From assembly GCF_030813915.1 (NCBI RefSeq), contig NZ_JAUSUJ010000007.1:173667-237666 (forward strand): a DNA stretch of 64,000 nt, read 5' to 3'. Shown piece by piece: positions 27,633 through 36,636 of this stretch. The notes beneath the pieces are model-generated. The model saw nothing but the letters and a program-made list of their open reading frames with translations. It did not search any database and was not told the DNA's origin. How positions within the stretch are numbered: the stretch's first letter is position 1; each line of letters begins with the position of its first letter. A program made the translations under genes and the position numbers. The DNA is from Rhodoplanes tepidamans. GTDB lineage: Bacteria > Pseudomonadota > Alphaproteobacteria > Rhizobiales > Xanthobacteraceae.

Positions 27633-29144
27633 TCAGGTCGCCTCGTCGCGGATCAGCCCGGGCCGGCGGCGCAGCCAGGCGACGAGCTGCACCGTGACCA
27701 CCGCCAGGGCCACGGCCAGGATGGTGGCGCAGATCGGCCGGGTGACGAAGATCGCCGGGTGCCCGTCGCCCATCAGCAGCGACTGGCGCAGCGAGGTGTC
27801 GAGGATGTTGGCGAGGATGAAGGCCATGATCAGCGGACCGGCGTCGAGGCTCGCCTTGCGGAACAGGTAGCCGACCGCGCCCGAGGCCATCAGCACGCCG
27901 ACGTCGAACCAGCTGTTGCGCAGGCTGAAGGTGCCGAAGATCGCCACCGTCAGGATCGCCGGCCCCAGAATCCAGAACGGCACGCGCAGCAGCTGCGCCC
28001 ACAGCCCGACCAGCGGCAGGTTGAGGATCAGCAGCATGACGTTGCCGACATACATGGACGAGATCACGCCCCAGAAGACGTCCCGATGCTCGGTCATCAT
28101 CAGCGGGCCGGGCTGGACGTTCTGGATCAGCAGGCCGGCGAACAGCACGGCCGTCACGGCGTTGCTGGGCAGGCCGAGCGTCAGGAGCGGGATGAACGAG
28201 GCGGAGGCCGCCGCGTTGTTGGCGGACTCGGGTCCGGCGACGCCGGCGATGGCGCCGCGCCCGAACTCTTCGGGGTGCTTGGAGATGCGCTTCTCGACCG
28301 TGTAGCTCACGAGCGCGCCGAGGATCGCCCCGCCGCCCGGGATCAGCCCGATCAGGAAGCCGAACAGCGAGCCGCGGCCGATCGCGCCGGCGGACCGGCG
28401 CCAGTCCTCGCGGCTCGGCATCAGCCGGCCGATCCGGTCGGAGACCAGCTTGAACGCGCCCTTCTCCTCGAGATTGACGAGGATCTCGCCGAGCCCGAAC
28501 AGGCCCATCAGCATCGGCACCATCTCGATGCCGTCCGACAGCTCGAGGATGCCGAAGGTGAAGCGCTCGCGGCCCGACACCGTGTCGATGCCGATCAGGC
28601 CGAGCACGATGCCGGCCGCCACCATCACCAGGCCGCGCACCGGCGAGCCGAGCGACAGCGTGGCGCTGAGCGCGAGGCCGCACACCGCGAGCGCGAAGTA
28701 CTCGGGCGGGCCGAACGACAGGGCGTAGCGCGCGAACACCGGCCCGACCAGGCTCAGCGCGACCACCGACACGGTGCCGGCGACGAAGGAGCCGATCGCC
28801 GCGATCGCCAGGGCCGGCCCGGCGCGGCCCTGCTTGGCCATCTCGTAGCCGTCGATGCAGGTGATCACCGAGGCGGCCTCGCCCGGCACCTTGAGCAGGA
28901 TCGAGGTGGTCGAGCCGCCGTACATGGCGCCGTAGTAGATCGAGGCCAGCATGATCACGGCGCCGAGCGGGTCGCCGACCTGGTAGGTCACCGGCAGCAG
29001 CACCGCGATGGTGGTCACCGGGCCGAGGCCGGGCAGCACCCCGACGAGCGTGCCGAGCAGCGAGCCGACGAAGGCGTAGAGCAGATTGGCCGGCTGCAGC
29101 GCGAGCGCCAGCCCGTAGCCGATCTGCTGGAGGGACTCGATCAT
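27633..29144 (-). CDS. tctA: Tripartite tricarboxylate transporter, large permease TctA
   Basis: This 503-residue membrane protein has about twelve hydrophobic segments. The TctA signatures GTLVGVLPGLGPVTTIAVLL (about 35-54) and YYGAMYGGSTTSILLKVPGE (about 71-90) are present, with a second motif, GLIPGGGAILGAL, in the other half. It imports a carboxylate by secondary transport with TctB and the periplasmic binder TctC. The start at 29144 overlaps the tctB stop by 4 nt. The substrate of TTT systems is set by TctC and cannot be read here. Confidence 0.95.
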   Translation of the reverse strand: MIESLQQIGYGLALALQPANLLYAFVGSLLGTLVGVLPGLGPVTTIAVLLPVTYQVGDPLGAVIMLASIYYGAMYGGSTTSILLKVPGEAASVITCIDGYEMAKQGRAGPALAIAAIGSFVAGTVSVVALSLVGPVFARYALSFGPPEYFALAVCGLALSATLSLGSPVRGLVMVAAGIVLGLIGIDTVSGRERFTFGILELSDGIEMVPMLMGLFGLGEILVNLEEKGAFKLVSDRIGRLMPSREDWRRSAGAIGRGSLFGFLIGLIPGGGAILGALVSYTVEKRISKHPEEFGRGAIAGVAGPESANNAAASASFIPLLTLGLPSNAVTAVLFAGLLIQNVQPGPLMMTEHRDVFWGVISSMYVGNVMLLILNLPLVGLWAQLLRVPFWILGPAILTVAIFGTFSLRNSWFDVGVLMASGAVGYLFRKASLDAGPLIMAFILANILDTSLRQSLLMGDGHPAIFVTRPICATILAVALAVVTVQLVAWLRRRPGLIRDEAT

Positions 29145-29617
29145 GGCAGCCCGGGGACCAGCGGCATGGGCACGCGCAGCAGCGTGCCGAACAGGAGGAC
29201 GCCCGCCCCGGTCAGGGCGGCGGCGAGCAGCCCGCAGCGGAGCCAGCTCTCGCCGTGGAAGATGCGCACCCAGCCGGCGACGAGCACCAGCGTGGCCGGG
29301 ACGAAGCCGGTCCAGGGCGCCGCCGCCGCATAGGCGGCGCACAGCGCGATGCCGATCAGCGGCCGCAGGCGGAACGGCGTCTCCTCCGGCCCGGCCGGCT
29401 CGCGCTGCATCAGCGCCAGCAGGACGGCGAGCACCACCGCGGCGGCGAAGGGCAGCAGCCCCGGGCCTGGACCGTCGTCGTCGCGGAAGCCGAGCCGCCA
29501 GCCGCCGACCGCGAAGGCGACGGCGACCACCGCCAGCACGGCGGTGGCGACCCGGCTCGGCGCGAAGAGGCCCGCGCCCCCCGCCGCCGGCGCCCGGCCG
29601 TCGCCGCCGCTGCTCAT
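29141..29617 (-). CDS. tctB: Tripartite tricarboxylate transporter, small permease TctB
   Basis: This 158-residue protein has four hydrophobic segments (VATAVLAVVAVAFAVGGWRL, PFAAAVVLAVLLALMQ, then two in the C-terminal half). The motif GPGLLPFAAAVVL is typical of TctB. It is the small membrane subunit of the TTT transporter. It overlaps both neighbours by 4 nt, so tctC-tctB-tctA are translationally coupled. The N terminus is a Gly/Ala-rich tail of about 20 residues. Confidence 0.9.
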   Translation of the reverse strand: MSSGGDGRAPAAGGAGLFAPSRVATAVLAVVAVAFAVGGWRLGFRDDDGPGPGLLPFAAAVVLAVLLALMQREPAGPEETPFRLRPLIGIALCAAYAAAAPWTGFVPATLVLVAGWVRIFHGESWLRCGLLAAALTGAGVLLFGTLLRVPMPLVPGLP

Positions 29618-30579
29618 TGCTTCTTGCCGAACGAGGCGACCAGGTCCTTGGCGAGCGCGTACTGGCTCTCGACCAGCGCCTTCACCTCGGCGCCCGGCAT
29701 GTCGACCACCTCCATGCTCAGCCGCTCCATGGTCTGGCGGAACGTGGCGTCGGCGAGCGCCTTGCGGAACGCGCCTTCGAGCCTGGCGCGGACCGGCTCC
29801 GGCACCCCGGCCGGGGCGATGATGGCCTGCACGGAGCGCAGCGAGGTGAAGCCGAGCTCGTTCAGGGTCGGCACGTCCGGATAGGCGGCGGCCCGCTTCG
29901 GCGTCGCCACGGCGAGCAGGCGCACTTGGCCGTCCTTGACGAACGGCCCCCACACCGAGGTCTCGGTGAGGAAGTCGACATGCTCGCCGAGCAGCGCCGG
30001 CACCGAGGCGGCCGAGCCCTGCTGCGGGATGTGGACGAACCGCGCGCCCGAGGCCCGCTGCAGCGCCTCGGTGGTGAGGTGCTGGGTGGTGGCGACGCCG
30101 GCGGTGCCGTACTTGACCTTGCCGGGGCTCGCCTTGCCCTCGGCGAGGAGATCGGCGAGCGTCGTCCAGCGCGACTTCGACAGCACCGTGATGCCGATCA
30201 GGTTGTCGCCGAAATAGCTGACATAGGAGAAGGCGCCGATCGGGTCGAACGGCACCTGCCGGCCCTGCGCGGCGAGCAGGTAGGAGGTGCTCGACAGGGT
30301 GCCGATCGTGTAGCCGTCGGGCTTGGCGCGGGCGAGCTCGGCCATGCCGATATTGGTCGATCCGCCGGGCTTGTTCTCGACCACCACGGGCTGGCCGAGA
30401 TGCGCCTCGGCCGCCTTGGCGAGCATGCGGGCCGCCTGGTCGGTGGAGCCGCCGGCCGCCCACGGGATGATCAGCGTGATCGGCTTGTCGGGAAACTCCG
30501 CCCGCACCGGACCGACGGTCGCGGCCAGCACGGCGGCGGCGAGCAGGGCTGCAAGTCCCAACGGCTTCCTTGTCGACAT
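29614..30579 (-). CDS. tctC: Tripartite tricarboxylate transporter substrate-binding protein TctC
   Basis: This 321-residue periplasmic receptor has a signal peptide (LGLAALLAAAVLAATVGPVR, cut after VRA) and the family start EFPDKPITLIIPWAAGGSTD. Further landmarks are VVVENKPGGSTNIGMAELAR, KVKYGTAGVATTQHLTTEAL and YPDVPTLNELGF. Bug/TctC proteins bind carboxylates or small amides and hand them to TctAB. The gene lies between the PLP-enzyme gene (38 bp gap) and tctB (4-nt overlap). The ligand is unknown. Confidence 0.95.
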   Translation of the reverse strand: MSTRKPLGLAALLAAAVLAATVGPVRAEFPDKPITLIIPWAAGGSTDQAARMLAKAAEAHLGQPVVVENKPGGSTNIGMAELARAKPDGYTIGTLSSTSYLLAAQGRQVPFDPIGAFSYVSYFGDNLIGITVLSKSRWTTLADLLAEGKASPGKVKYGTAGVATTQHLTTEALQRASGARFVHIPQQGSAASVPALLGEHVDFLTETSVWGPFVKDGQVRLLAVATPKRAAAYPDVPTLNELGFTSLRSVQAIIAPAGVPEPVRARLEGAFRKALADATFRQTMERLSMEVVDMPGAEVKALVESQYALAKDLVASFGKKQ

Positions 30580-30617
30580 CTTCGTCTCTCCACAGGACGG
30601 TCCGAACCAGGCGGGGG

Positions 30618-31874
30618 TCACGACGGGAAGATTCCGGCACTGCGGAGTGCCGCCAGGGCGGCGCCGGTGTCGGCCGGCACCGGCAGGGCCGGCGCCGCCA
30701 CGGCGTCGGTCGCGGCCGGATCCTTGAGGCCGCTCGCGGTCAGGAGCGCCACGACGGTCGCGGACCGCGCGATGCGGTCGTCGCCGCGCAGCGTCTGGAT
30801 CGCCGCGAAGGCGACCGCCGTCGACGGCTCGACATAGAGCCCCTCGTCGGCGGCGAGGCGCGCCTGCCAGCGCATCGCGTCGGCGTCCGCCACCGCGACC
30901 GCGGTGCCGCCGCTGCGGCGCAGGACGTCGAGCGCCTGGAAGGTGCCGCGGGTGGCGCCGATCGAGCCGGCGACGGTATCGCGGGTCTTCGGCATCTCGG
31001 GCGGCACGTCGCCGCCGTCGGCGAGCGCCGCGGCGAGCGAGCCGTAGACCTCGGCGGCGACGAAGCGCGGCGTACGGTCGGTCCAGCCGAAGGCGCGCAT
31101 CTCCTCGAAGCCGCGCCACAGCCCGACCAGCGCGTCGCCGTAGCAGACCGGCAGCACGCACCAGTCCGGCACCTGCCAGTCCATCGCCTCGGCGATCTCG
31201 TAGGCGAGCGTCTTGTAGCCCTCGATGCCGTAGGGATTGCTGCCGACCACCGGGCCGAAGAACGGCGAGGTGGGGAACCAGCCGAAATTGCGCACCGCGT
31301 GCTCCATCAGGATCCAGCGGTCGGCCTTGGTCTGCGTCTCGACGACCTCGGCCCCGTAGGCGCGCATCTGGGTCAGCATCGGCCCGGCAGCGCCCCGCGT
31401 GGTGAAGACGACGCAGCGCAGCCCGGCCTTGGCCGCGTAGGCGGCCGCCGCGGCGCCGGCATTGCCGGTCGAGCTCGACACCACGACGCGCGCGCCCATG
31501 CGCTTCGCCACCGAGACGGCCATGCAGGCGAGGCGGTCCTTGAACGACCAGGTCGGGTTGCGGGTCTCGTCCTTGGCGTGGAGCCGGTCGAGCCCGAGCG
31601 CCGCGCCGGTCCGCGCGAGATGATGCAGGGGCGAGCCGCCCTCGCCGAGCGACACCCCCTCGCCGGCCGTCACGGGCAGCACGTCGCCCCATCGCCACAG
31701 GCCGCGCGGCGCGGCGGCGTCCGGCTTCGGCCGCGGCCGCATCAGCGTCTCGTCGTAGGCGACCACGAGATTGCTGCGCGCCACCGGCCGGCAGGCCGGG
31801 CAGTCCTCGGCATGGTGGTCGGGCGGATAGAGGGTGCCGCAGCGCAGGCAGCGCAGGCCGACGACCGCCGCCAT
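30618..31874 (-). CDS. Threonine synthase-like PLP lyase with N-terminal zinc ribbon
   Basis: This 418-residue fold-type II PLP enzyme has an N-terminal zinc ribbon LRCLRCGTLYPPDHHAEDCPAC (C-x2-C...C-x2-C). The PLP lysine lies in DETRNPTWSFKDRLA, and a phosphate loop SSSTGNAGAAAAAYAAKAG follows. It resembles threonine synthase-like and diaminopropionate/threonine lyase-like proteins. As part of a TTT-peptidase operon it probably performs beta/gamma elimination on the imported compound; true threonine synthase is less likely in this setting. It overlaps the M24 gene by 1 nt (TGATG). Confidence 0.85.
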   Translation of the reverse strand: MAAVVGLRCLRCGTLYPPDHHAEDCPACRPVARSNLVVAYDETLMRPRPKPDAAAPRGLWRWGDVLPVTAGEGVSLGEGGSPLHHLARTGAALGLDRLHAKDETRNPTWSFKDRLACMAVSVAKRMGARVVVSSSTGNAGAAAAAYAAKAGLRCVVFTTRGAAGPMLTQMRAYGAEVVETQTKADRWILMEHAVRNFGWFPTSPFFGPVVGSNPYGIEGYKTLAYEIAEAMDWQVPDWCVLPVCYGDALVGLWRGFEEMRAFGWTDRTPRFVAAEVYGSLAAALADGGDVPPEMPKTRDTVAGSIGATRGTFQALDVLRRSGGTAVAVADADAMRWQARLAADEGLYVEPSTAVAFAAIQTLRGDDRIARSATVVALLTASGLKDPAATDAVAAPALPVPADTGAALAALRSAGIFPS

Positions 31875-33061
31875 CAGACGATCCTCAGCGCGGTGCCGGT
31901 GGTCATGAAGGAGTCGGCGCCGTCGCGCGTCACCACCAGCGTGTCCTCGACCTGGAGCCCGGCGAAGCCGAGCTCGTAGTAGGGAGTCTCGATGCAGAGG
32001 ACCATGCCCTCCTCGAACACGTCCTTGCTGGACGGCGTCAGGTTCGGGGCGTCGTAGCCGTCGAGCCCGATGCCGTGGCCGACATGGCTGCGGGCGTAGT
32101 GCGGCAGGCCCTCGCGGCGCACCGTCTCCATCACCTCGTCGAACACGTCGGCGGCCCTGACGCCGGGCCGGATCATCGCGTGGGCGCGGTCGAGGCCGGC
32201 CCGGATCGCCCGGTGATAGGTGGCGACCCTGGCGTCCGGCTCGCCCAAGGCGGCGTTGCGGGCGATGTCGGCGCGGTAGTGCATGTAGCGGCCGCCGACA
32301 TCGAAGCGGATCACGTCGCCGCGGCGCAGCGCCCGGTTCGAGGGCTGCACGTTGGTCATCGCCGTGCGGGTGCCGAAGCCGATGCAGCCGAGCACCGGCA
32401 TGCCGCCGCCCGCGATGGTGCGCGAATGGAACGCGCAGGCGAGATCGAGCTCGGTCGCGCCCTCGCGGGCGACCGCGAGCGCCGCGTCGATCGAGCGCTC
32501 GGCGAGCTGGGCGGAGGCGCGCAGGCGCGCGATCTCCTCGGGCGTCTTGACGGCGCGGGCCCAGCGGAAGACCTCGGCGGCCCGCACCAGGGTCAGGCCC
32601 GGCCGCGCCGCGGCGAGCTGGTCCCAGCACGAAGGCGTGATGCCGAGTTCGTCGACGCCGATGCGGCCGTGCGCGAGCCCGCGGTCGTCGAGCGCCTGCA
32701 CGAGCGCCGCCACCGCGTCGGCGTGCTCGGGCAGGGCGAGCAGCGCGGCGATCTTGGTGTCGCACGCGTCGAGCGCCACGCCGGCGGCGCGCTCGACGAC
32801 GAAATGGCCGTAGCGATAGACCTCGTCCACCCAGACGTCCTGGTCGGCGATCAGCTCGACCACCCCGGTGCTGGCGACGATGCAGGGATCGCCGCGGCCG
32901 GGCGCCGGCAGCAGCACATAGGCCTGCGGGCCGCGCCGGATCCACTGGCTCATCGCCCAGTAGCCGCTCGAATAGGTGACGTTCTCGGGCGCCGTGGCGA
33001 CGACGGCGGCGAGGCCGTCGCGCGCCATGCGCTCGTACAGGCGGGCGGAATTGATCAGCAT
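31874..33061 (-). CDS. M24-family metallopeptidase (Xaa-Pro aminopeptidase/creatinase-like)
   Basis: This 395-residue protein has a creatinase N-domain (about 1-150) and a pita-bread M24 domain. The likely metal ligands are in GDVIRFDVGGRYMHYRADIA (two Asp), SHVGHGIGLDGYDAP (His), CIETPYYE (Glu) and QVEDTLVVT (Glu). Members hydrolyse Xaa-Pro dipeptides, creatine or ectoine. Beside a transporter, a PLP lyase and two monooxygenases, it more likely opens an amide in the catabolic route than acts as a general peptidase. It overlaps the iclR gene by 7 nt and the PLP gene by 1 nt. Confidence 0.9.
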   Translation of the reverse strand: MLINSARLYERMARDGLAAVVATAPENVTYSSGYWAMSQWIRRGPQAYVLLPAPGRGDPCIVASTGVVELIADQDVWVDEVYRYGHFVVERAAGVALDACDTKIAALLALPEHADAVAALVQALDDRGLAHGRIGVDELGITPSCWDQLAAARPGLTLVRAAEVFRWARAVKTPEEIARLRASAQLAERSIDAALAVAREGATELDLACAFHSRTIAGGGMPVLGCIGFGTRTAMTNVQPSNRALRRGDVIRFDVGGRYMHYRADIARNAALGEPDARVATYHRAIRAGLDRAHAMIRPGVRAADVFDEVMETVRREGLPHYARSHVGHGIGLDGYDAPNLTPSSKDVFEEGMVLCIETPYYELGFAGLQVEDTLVVTRDGADSFMTTGTALRIV

Positions 33062-33921
33062 GACGTCTCCGATTGTCGGGGCCGCGCGGCGTCGGGCCGC
33101 GTCCCCCCTGCCCCGGCGCCGAGGCGCCGGGCGATCCGTTCGGCGGCCGCGCTCACCAGCCGGCAGAGCCGCTCCATGTCGGCCGGCGCCAGCCGGTGGC
33201 GCGGCACGGCCCCGCTGATCGCCGCCACGGCGCGGCCGCCGGCGTCGCGCACCACGGCGCCGACCGAGTAGACGTCGACCAGGTTCTCCTCGTCGCACAC
33301 CGCGTAGCCGCGGCGGCGGACCTCCGCGAGGTCGGGGCGCAGCGCCGCCAGCGTGGTCCGGGTGTTCGCCGTGAGGGCCACGTAGGGCTCCTCGCCGAGC
33401 AGCCGCGCGACCTCCTCGTCGCTCGTCTCGGCGAGCAGCGCCTTGCCGAAGGCGGTCGAGTGCAGGTGCGCCGTGGAGCCCGGCACGCTGTTGATGGTGA
33501 TCGGGCCGCTGCTCTGGATCGCCGCGAGATAGACGACGCGGCGGTCGCGCAGCACGCCCAGGAAGGCGTTCACCTGGTCGCGCTCGGCGAGCTCGCGCAG
33601 CACCGGCAGGCTCGCCTCCTGCAGCCCGTTGCGGGCGAGGTAGCGCTGGCCGACCTGGAACGCCGAGAAGCCGATCCGGTACTTCTGGTCGTTCGGCGAC
33701 TGCTCGAGGAAGCCGTGCTCGGCGAGCGTGTTGATCAGCCGCTGCACGACGCTCGACGGCAGCGCGAGCCGGCGCGCGATCTCGCGCACGCCGAGGTCCT
33801 CCGGCGTCCGGCCGATCAGGTTCAGCACGGCGATGGCCCGGGCGGCCGACTGGCTGCCGCCGTCGCCGCGCCGAGTGTTCCGATTATCGGAGCAACGTTC
33901 CGATTTCATGACGTGATTCAT
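33055..33921 (-). CDS. IclR-family transcriptional regulator
   Basis: This 288-residue protein has an N-terminal winged helix (SAARAIAVLNLIGRTPEDLG, VREIARRLALPSSVVQRLIN) and the C-terminal IclR effector domain (about 105-270; STAFGKALLAETSDEEVARL, YAVCDEENLVDVYSVGAVVR). It is the first gene of the operon and should control it in response to a pathway intermediate. A TTCCGAT palindrome overlaps codons about 7-14, so autoregulation is likely. Starts at 33921 and 33909 are both possible; neither has a clear ribosome site. The Arg/Pro-rich tail is unusual. Confidence 0.9.
   Translation of the reverse strand: MNHVMKSERCSDNRNTRRGDGGSQSAARAIAVLNLIGRTPEDLGVREIARRLALPSSVVQRLINTLAEHGFLEQSPNDQKYRIGFSAFQVGQRYLARNGLQEASLPVLRELAERDQVNAFLGVLRDRRVVYLAAIQSSGPITINSVPGSTAHLHSTAFGKALLAETSDEEVARLLGEEPYVALTANTRTTLAALRPDLAEVRRRGYAVCDEENLVDVYSVGAVVRDAGGRAVAAISGAVPRHRLAPADMERLCRLVSAAAERIARRLGAGAGGTRPDAARPRQSETSC
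33878..33905. promoter_or_regulatory. TCCGATTATCGGA palindrome at the start of the IclR gene
   Basis: TCCGAT-T-ATCGGA (33879-33891) is a perfect inverted repeat, and TTCCGATT recurs in direct orientation at 33898-33905, 20 bp further. IclR proteins often bind such sites. It overlaps the first codons of the annotated iclR reading frame, so either the true start is further in or the gene carries an internal operator. Confidence 0.45.
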
Positions 33922-34044
33922 CGCGCGCGCCGGCCGGCGGCGTCAAGCCGCCGGCCGGCGCGCACGAATTCTGGGCGCTGCGCCGAAACGCGCGGCGCCG
34001 CACGCGTGATGCGTGTCCGGAGGTCGCCGTTCGACGCGCCGCGG

Positions 34045-35067
34045 TCAGACGACGCGGACGAGCTGCTTGCCGAAGTTCTCGCCGGTCAGCAGGCGCAGGA
34101 ACGCCTCGGGCATGCGGGCGATGCCGTCGAGCACGTCCTCGCGATACTTCAGCTGGCCGGCCCGGTGCCAGGCGGCGAGCCGGGCGAGCGCCTCGTCGCG
34201 GCGGTGCCACCAGTCGTAGACCAGGAAGCCGGTGAGGCTGGCGCGCGTCGCGATCAGCCGGCCGAGATGGCGCTCGCCGGTCTCGACCGCCTCGTGCCGG
34301 GCGGCGAGCGCGACGCGGCCGCACAGGACGACGCGGGCGCCGATCGACAGGCGCCGCATCACGGCGTCGTGGATCGGCCCCGAGGTGTTGTCGAAGAACA
34401 CGTCGACGCCGTCCGGGCACGTCTCCTTCAGGGCGGCGCGCAGGTCGGCGGTGCGGTGGTCGATGCCGGCGTCGAAGCCGATCTCGCGGCACCAGTCGAG
34501 CTTGCGGGCCGAGCCGGCGATCGCCACGGCGCGGCAGCCCGACAGCCTGGCGATCTGCCCGACGAGCTGGCCGACCGCGCCGGAGGCCGCCGACACCACC
34601 ACGGTGTCGCCGGGCCGCGGCCGGCCGACGTCGAGCAGGCCGAAATAGGCCGTCATCCCGGGCATGCCGAGCCACGACAGCGCGCTCTCGATCGGCGCCA
34701 GCGCCGGGTCGACGCGGTGCACCCCGTCGGTGCCGGGCCGGTCGGGCGACAGCACCGCGTACTCCTGCCAGCCGAACGCCATGCTCTCGGCGATGTCGCC
34801 CGGCGCCCAGGCCGGATGGTTCGAGGCGACCACCTCGCCGACGCCGCCGCCCCGCATGACCTCGCCGAGGCCGACGCCCGGCGCGTAGCCGGCGGTGCGG
34901 CTCATCCGCCCGCGCATGTAGGGATCGACCGAGAGGAACCGGGCCCGCACCAGGATCTGCCCGGGCCCCGGCGCCGGCACCGGCTGGGTGTCGAGCGCGA
35001 AGCAGCCCGCGTCGGGCAGGCCTTCGGGACGGCGGGCGAGCAGCCAGCGGCGATTCACGGTGGTCAT
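34045..35067 (-). CDS. MDR-family NADP-dependent oxidoreductase (CurA/leukotriene B4 dehydrogenase-like)
   Basis: This 340-residue zinc-free medium-chain reductase starts RRWLLARRPEGLPDAGCFAL and has the signature LVRARFLSVDPYMRGRMS. The nucleotide loop is SAASGAVGQLVGQIARLSGC, and NTSGPIHDAVMRRLSIGARV lies further on. The family reduces the double bond of enones and similar alkenes using NADPH. The gene is separate from the IclR operon (about 120 bp away, same strand), and the following FkbM-like gene is on the same strand. A detoxification role is likely but unproven. Confidence 0.9.
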   Translation of the reverse strand: MTTVNRRWLLARRPEGLPDAGCFALDTQPVPAPGPGQILVRARFLSVDPYMRGRMSRTAGYAPGVGLGEVMRGGGVGEVVASNHPAWAPGDIAESMAFGWQEYAVLSPDRPGTDGVHRVDPALAPIESALSWLGMPGMTAYFGLLDVGRPRPGDTVVVSAASGAVGQLVGQIARLSGCRAVAIAGSARKLDWCREIGFDAGIDHRTADLRAALKETCPDGVDVFFDNTSGPIHDAVMRRLSIGARVVLCGRVALAARHEAVETGERHLGRLIATRASLTGFLVYDWWHRRDEALARLAAWHRAGQLKYREDVLDGIARMPEAFLRLLTGENFGKQLVRVV

Positions 35068-35168
35068 GGGAGTCCTGTCTGGGAGTCCTGGCGGTACGGG
35101 ATGGACGACGCCGGGACGTGTAGACCGCCCCGCCGGCCGCTCCAAGCGGACCGCGGAGGCGTGCCCCC

Positions 35169-35870
35169 TCAGGCGGCGCGCGACCGCAGGGCGCGCAGGG
35201 CCCGCTTGGCCCAGCGCACCGGCCGGGCGAGACGATACTTGCGCAAGAGCTGCCAGCGGCCGAACGGCGACACGTGGAACGGCGTCGCCCGGTCGACGTA
35301 CCAGCTGTTGTTGCCGGTGCGGCGGACCCGGCGATAGCCGCGCGACACCATGAAGCGGTGCCGTCGGCCGTCCTCGGCGAAGTCCTCGATCAGGATCAGG
35401 TGCGGCCGGACGCGGTCGAAGGAGAGGCCGCGCAGCACGTCGATCTCCATGCCCTCGACGTCGACCGACAGCAGGTCGATCGCGGTGATGCCGTGCTCGG
35501 CCAGGAGCGCGTCCAGGGTGGCGCCGCGCACCCGGATGACCTCGCCCTGCCCGGCGGTGCCGACCGCGCTGGTGCCGCCCCGCACCGTCATCGGCAGGAC
35601 GGCGCCGTGCTGCTCGGGGGCGACGCAGGCGACCTCGGCGACCGGCGCCCGCCGCACCGCCCGCAGCGCCGCCGCGTGCGCCGGCACCGGCTCGACCAGC
35701 AGGCCGGTCCAGCCGGCCTGCTCGAGCGCCCAGGTCTGCGACAGCGCCACCGGCTCGAACGCCCCGACCTCGACGAACACGCCGGTCCGGCCGGCGAAAT
35801 AGTCTGCGACGATCCGCTGCTCCGCCGCCTCGCCGCGGAACACGGCCGGCTCCACCCACGGTCCGAACAT
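35169..35870 (-). CDS. FkbM-family methyltransferase
   Basis: This 233-residue SAM-dependent methyltransferase has GRTGVFVEVGAFEPVALSQT (about 28-47) as the SAM loop and the family motif AIDLLSVDVEGMEIDVLRGL (about 130-149). FkbM enzymes O-methylate sugars, lipids or natural products. The basic C-terminal tail (LLRKYRLARPVRWAKRALRA) may contact a membrane or polymer. I used the ATG at 35870; a GTG five codons upstream is possible. No glycosyltransferase is nearby, so the acceptor is unknown. Confidence 0.88.
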   Translation of the reverse strand: MFGPWVEPAVFRGEAAEQRIVADYFAGRTGVFVEVGAFEPVALSQTWALEQAGWTGLLVEPVPAHAAALRAVRRAPVAEVACVAPEQHGAVLPMTVRGGTSAVGTAGQGEVIRVRGATLDALLAEHGITAIDLLSVDVEGMEIDVLRGLSFDRVRPHLILIEDFAEDGRRHRFMVSRGYRRVRRTGNNSWYVDRATPFHVSPFGRWQLLRKYRLARPVRWAKRALRALRSRAA

Positions 35871-35977
35871 GATTGCGCCCGCCACAGACTGCCATCTGGG
35901 CGCGCATTATTCACCGGACACGTGCAGACACAATCCGACGCGGGCGCGCAGCGTCGCGGGCCGGGCGCGAGGCACGC

Positions 35978-36295
35978 CTACCGGGGCAGGCCGGCGAGGA
36001 GCTTGCCGTCGAGGTCGACCGTGATCATCTCGCCGTTGCGGAACACGCAGGCGCCGAGATGGCGCACCTCCTTCAGAGTGAAGGGCATCTCGACCCGGCC
36101 GGTGTGGGCGTCGCCCGTCACGGTGGCGCGGTTCGCCTCGGCCCGGTCGATGTCGTGGCCGCTGAAGCGCTCCAGCGCCGACTCGCACTTGAACTTCGCC
36201 ATCACCACCGGATCGGTCGGCCGCGTCATCAGATAGCCGGCCCCGCCGATCACGGCGACGCCGAGGACCGCGAAGAAAATTTCCACAGGCCGCAT
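35978..36295 (-). CDS. Small membrane-anchored protein, unrecognised
   Basis: This 105-residue protein has one N-terminal helix (VEIFFAVLGVAVIGGAGYLM) followed by a soluble part with two cysteines (KFKCESALERF, GACVFRNGEMITVDLDGKL). The beta-rich soluble part is probably periplasmic. I do not recognise a family. The codon use is like its neighbours. Confidence 0.6.
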   Translation of the reverse strand: MRPVEIFFAVLGVAVIGGAGYLMTRPTDPVVMAKFKCESALERFSGHDIDRAEANRATVTGDAHTGRVEMPFTLKEVRHLGACVFRNGEMITVDLDGKLLAGLPR

Positions 36296-36557
36296 AATCC
36301 CCTCCGTTCGAAATGCACGATGAAGTCTCGAAAACGCTGCCGGGCCCGCTGCCGCCGGGCCCGTCCCGACGACACCGAAACCGCCGCCCCGCACGGTAGC
36401 GCGCCGGCGCGGCCCCGGGACTTCGGAAGAATGCGGGCGATGGTGGGGCGTGATGGCATTCCATGCCGCTCTACGCCGCTCGTTCGGCAGTGCCGAGGCG
36501 GACCATCTCCCGATCGCACAGCCCCGGGGGCGCACGGAGCAGCCCGAAACCAATTAT

Positions 36558-36609
36558 AGTGCAACGTATGCACTTTATCGCTGGAGACATAGTGCATTCT
36601 GTGCACTAT
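36558..36609. promoter_or_regulatory. Two tandem AGTGCA operators before the DUF4160/DUF2442 genes
   Basis: Site 1 is AGTGCA-acgta-TGCACT (36558-36574). Site 2 has 8-bp arms ATAGTGCA and TGCACTAT around TTCTG (36589-36609). Both have a 5-nt spacer and the same core, and the centres are 33 bp apart. They lie 28 bp before the DUF4160 start in an AT-richer patch. The downstream HTH protein is the obvious candidate binder, giving an autoregulated two-gene unit. Confidence 0.7.
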
Positions 36610-36636
36610 ATTTGGGTCGCCCGATGGGGGACGGAG

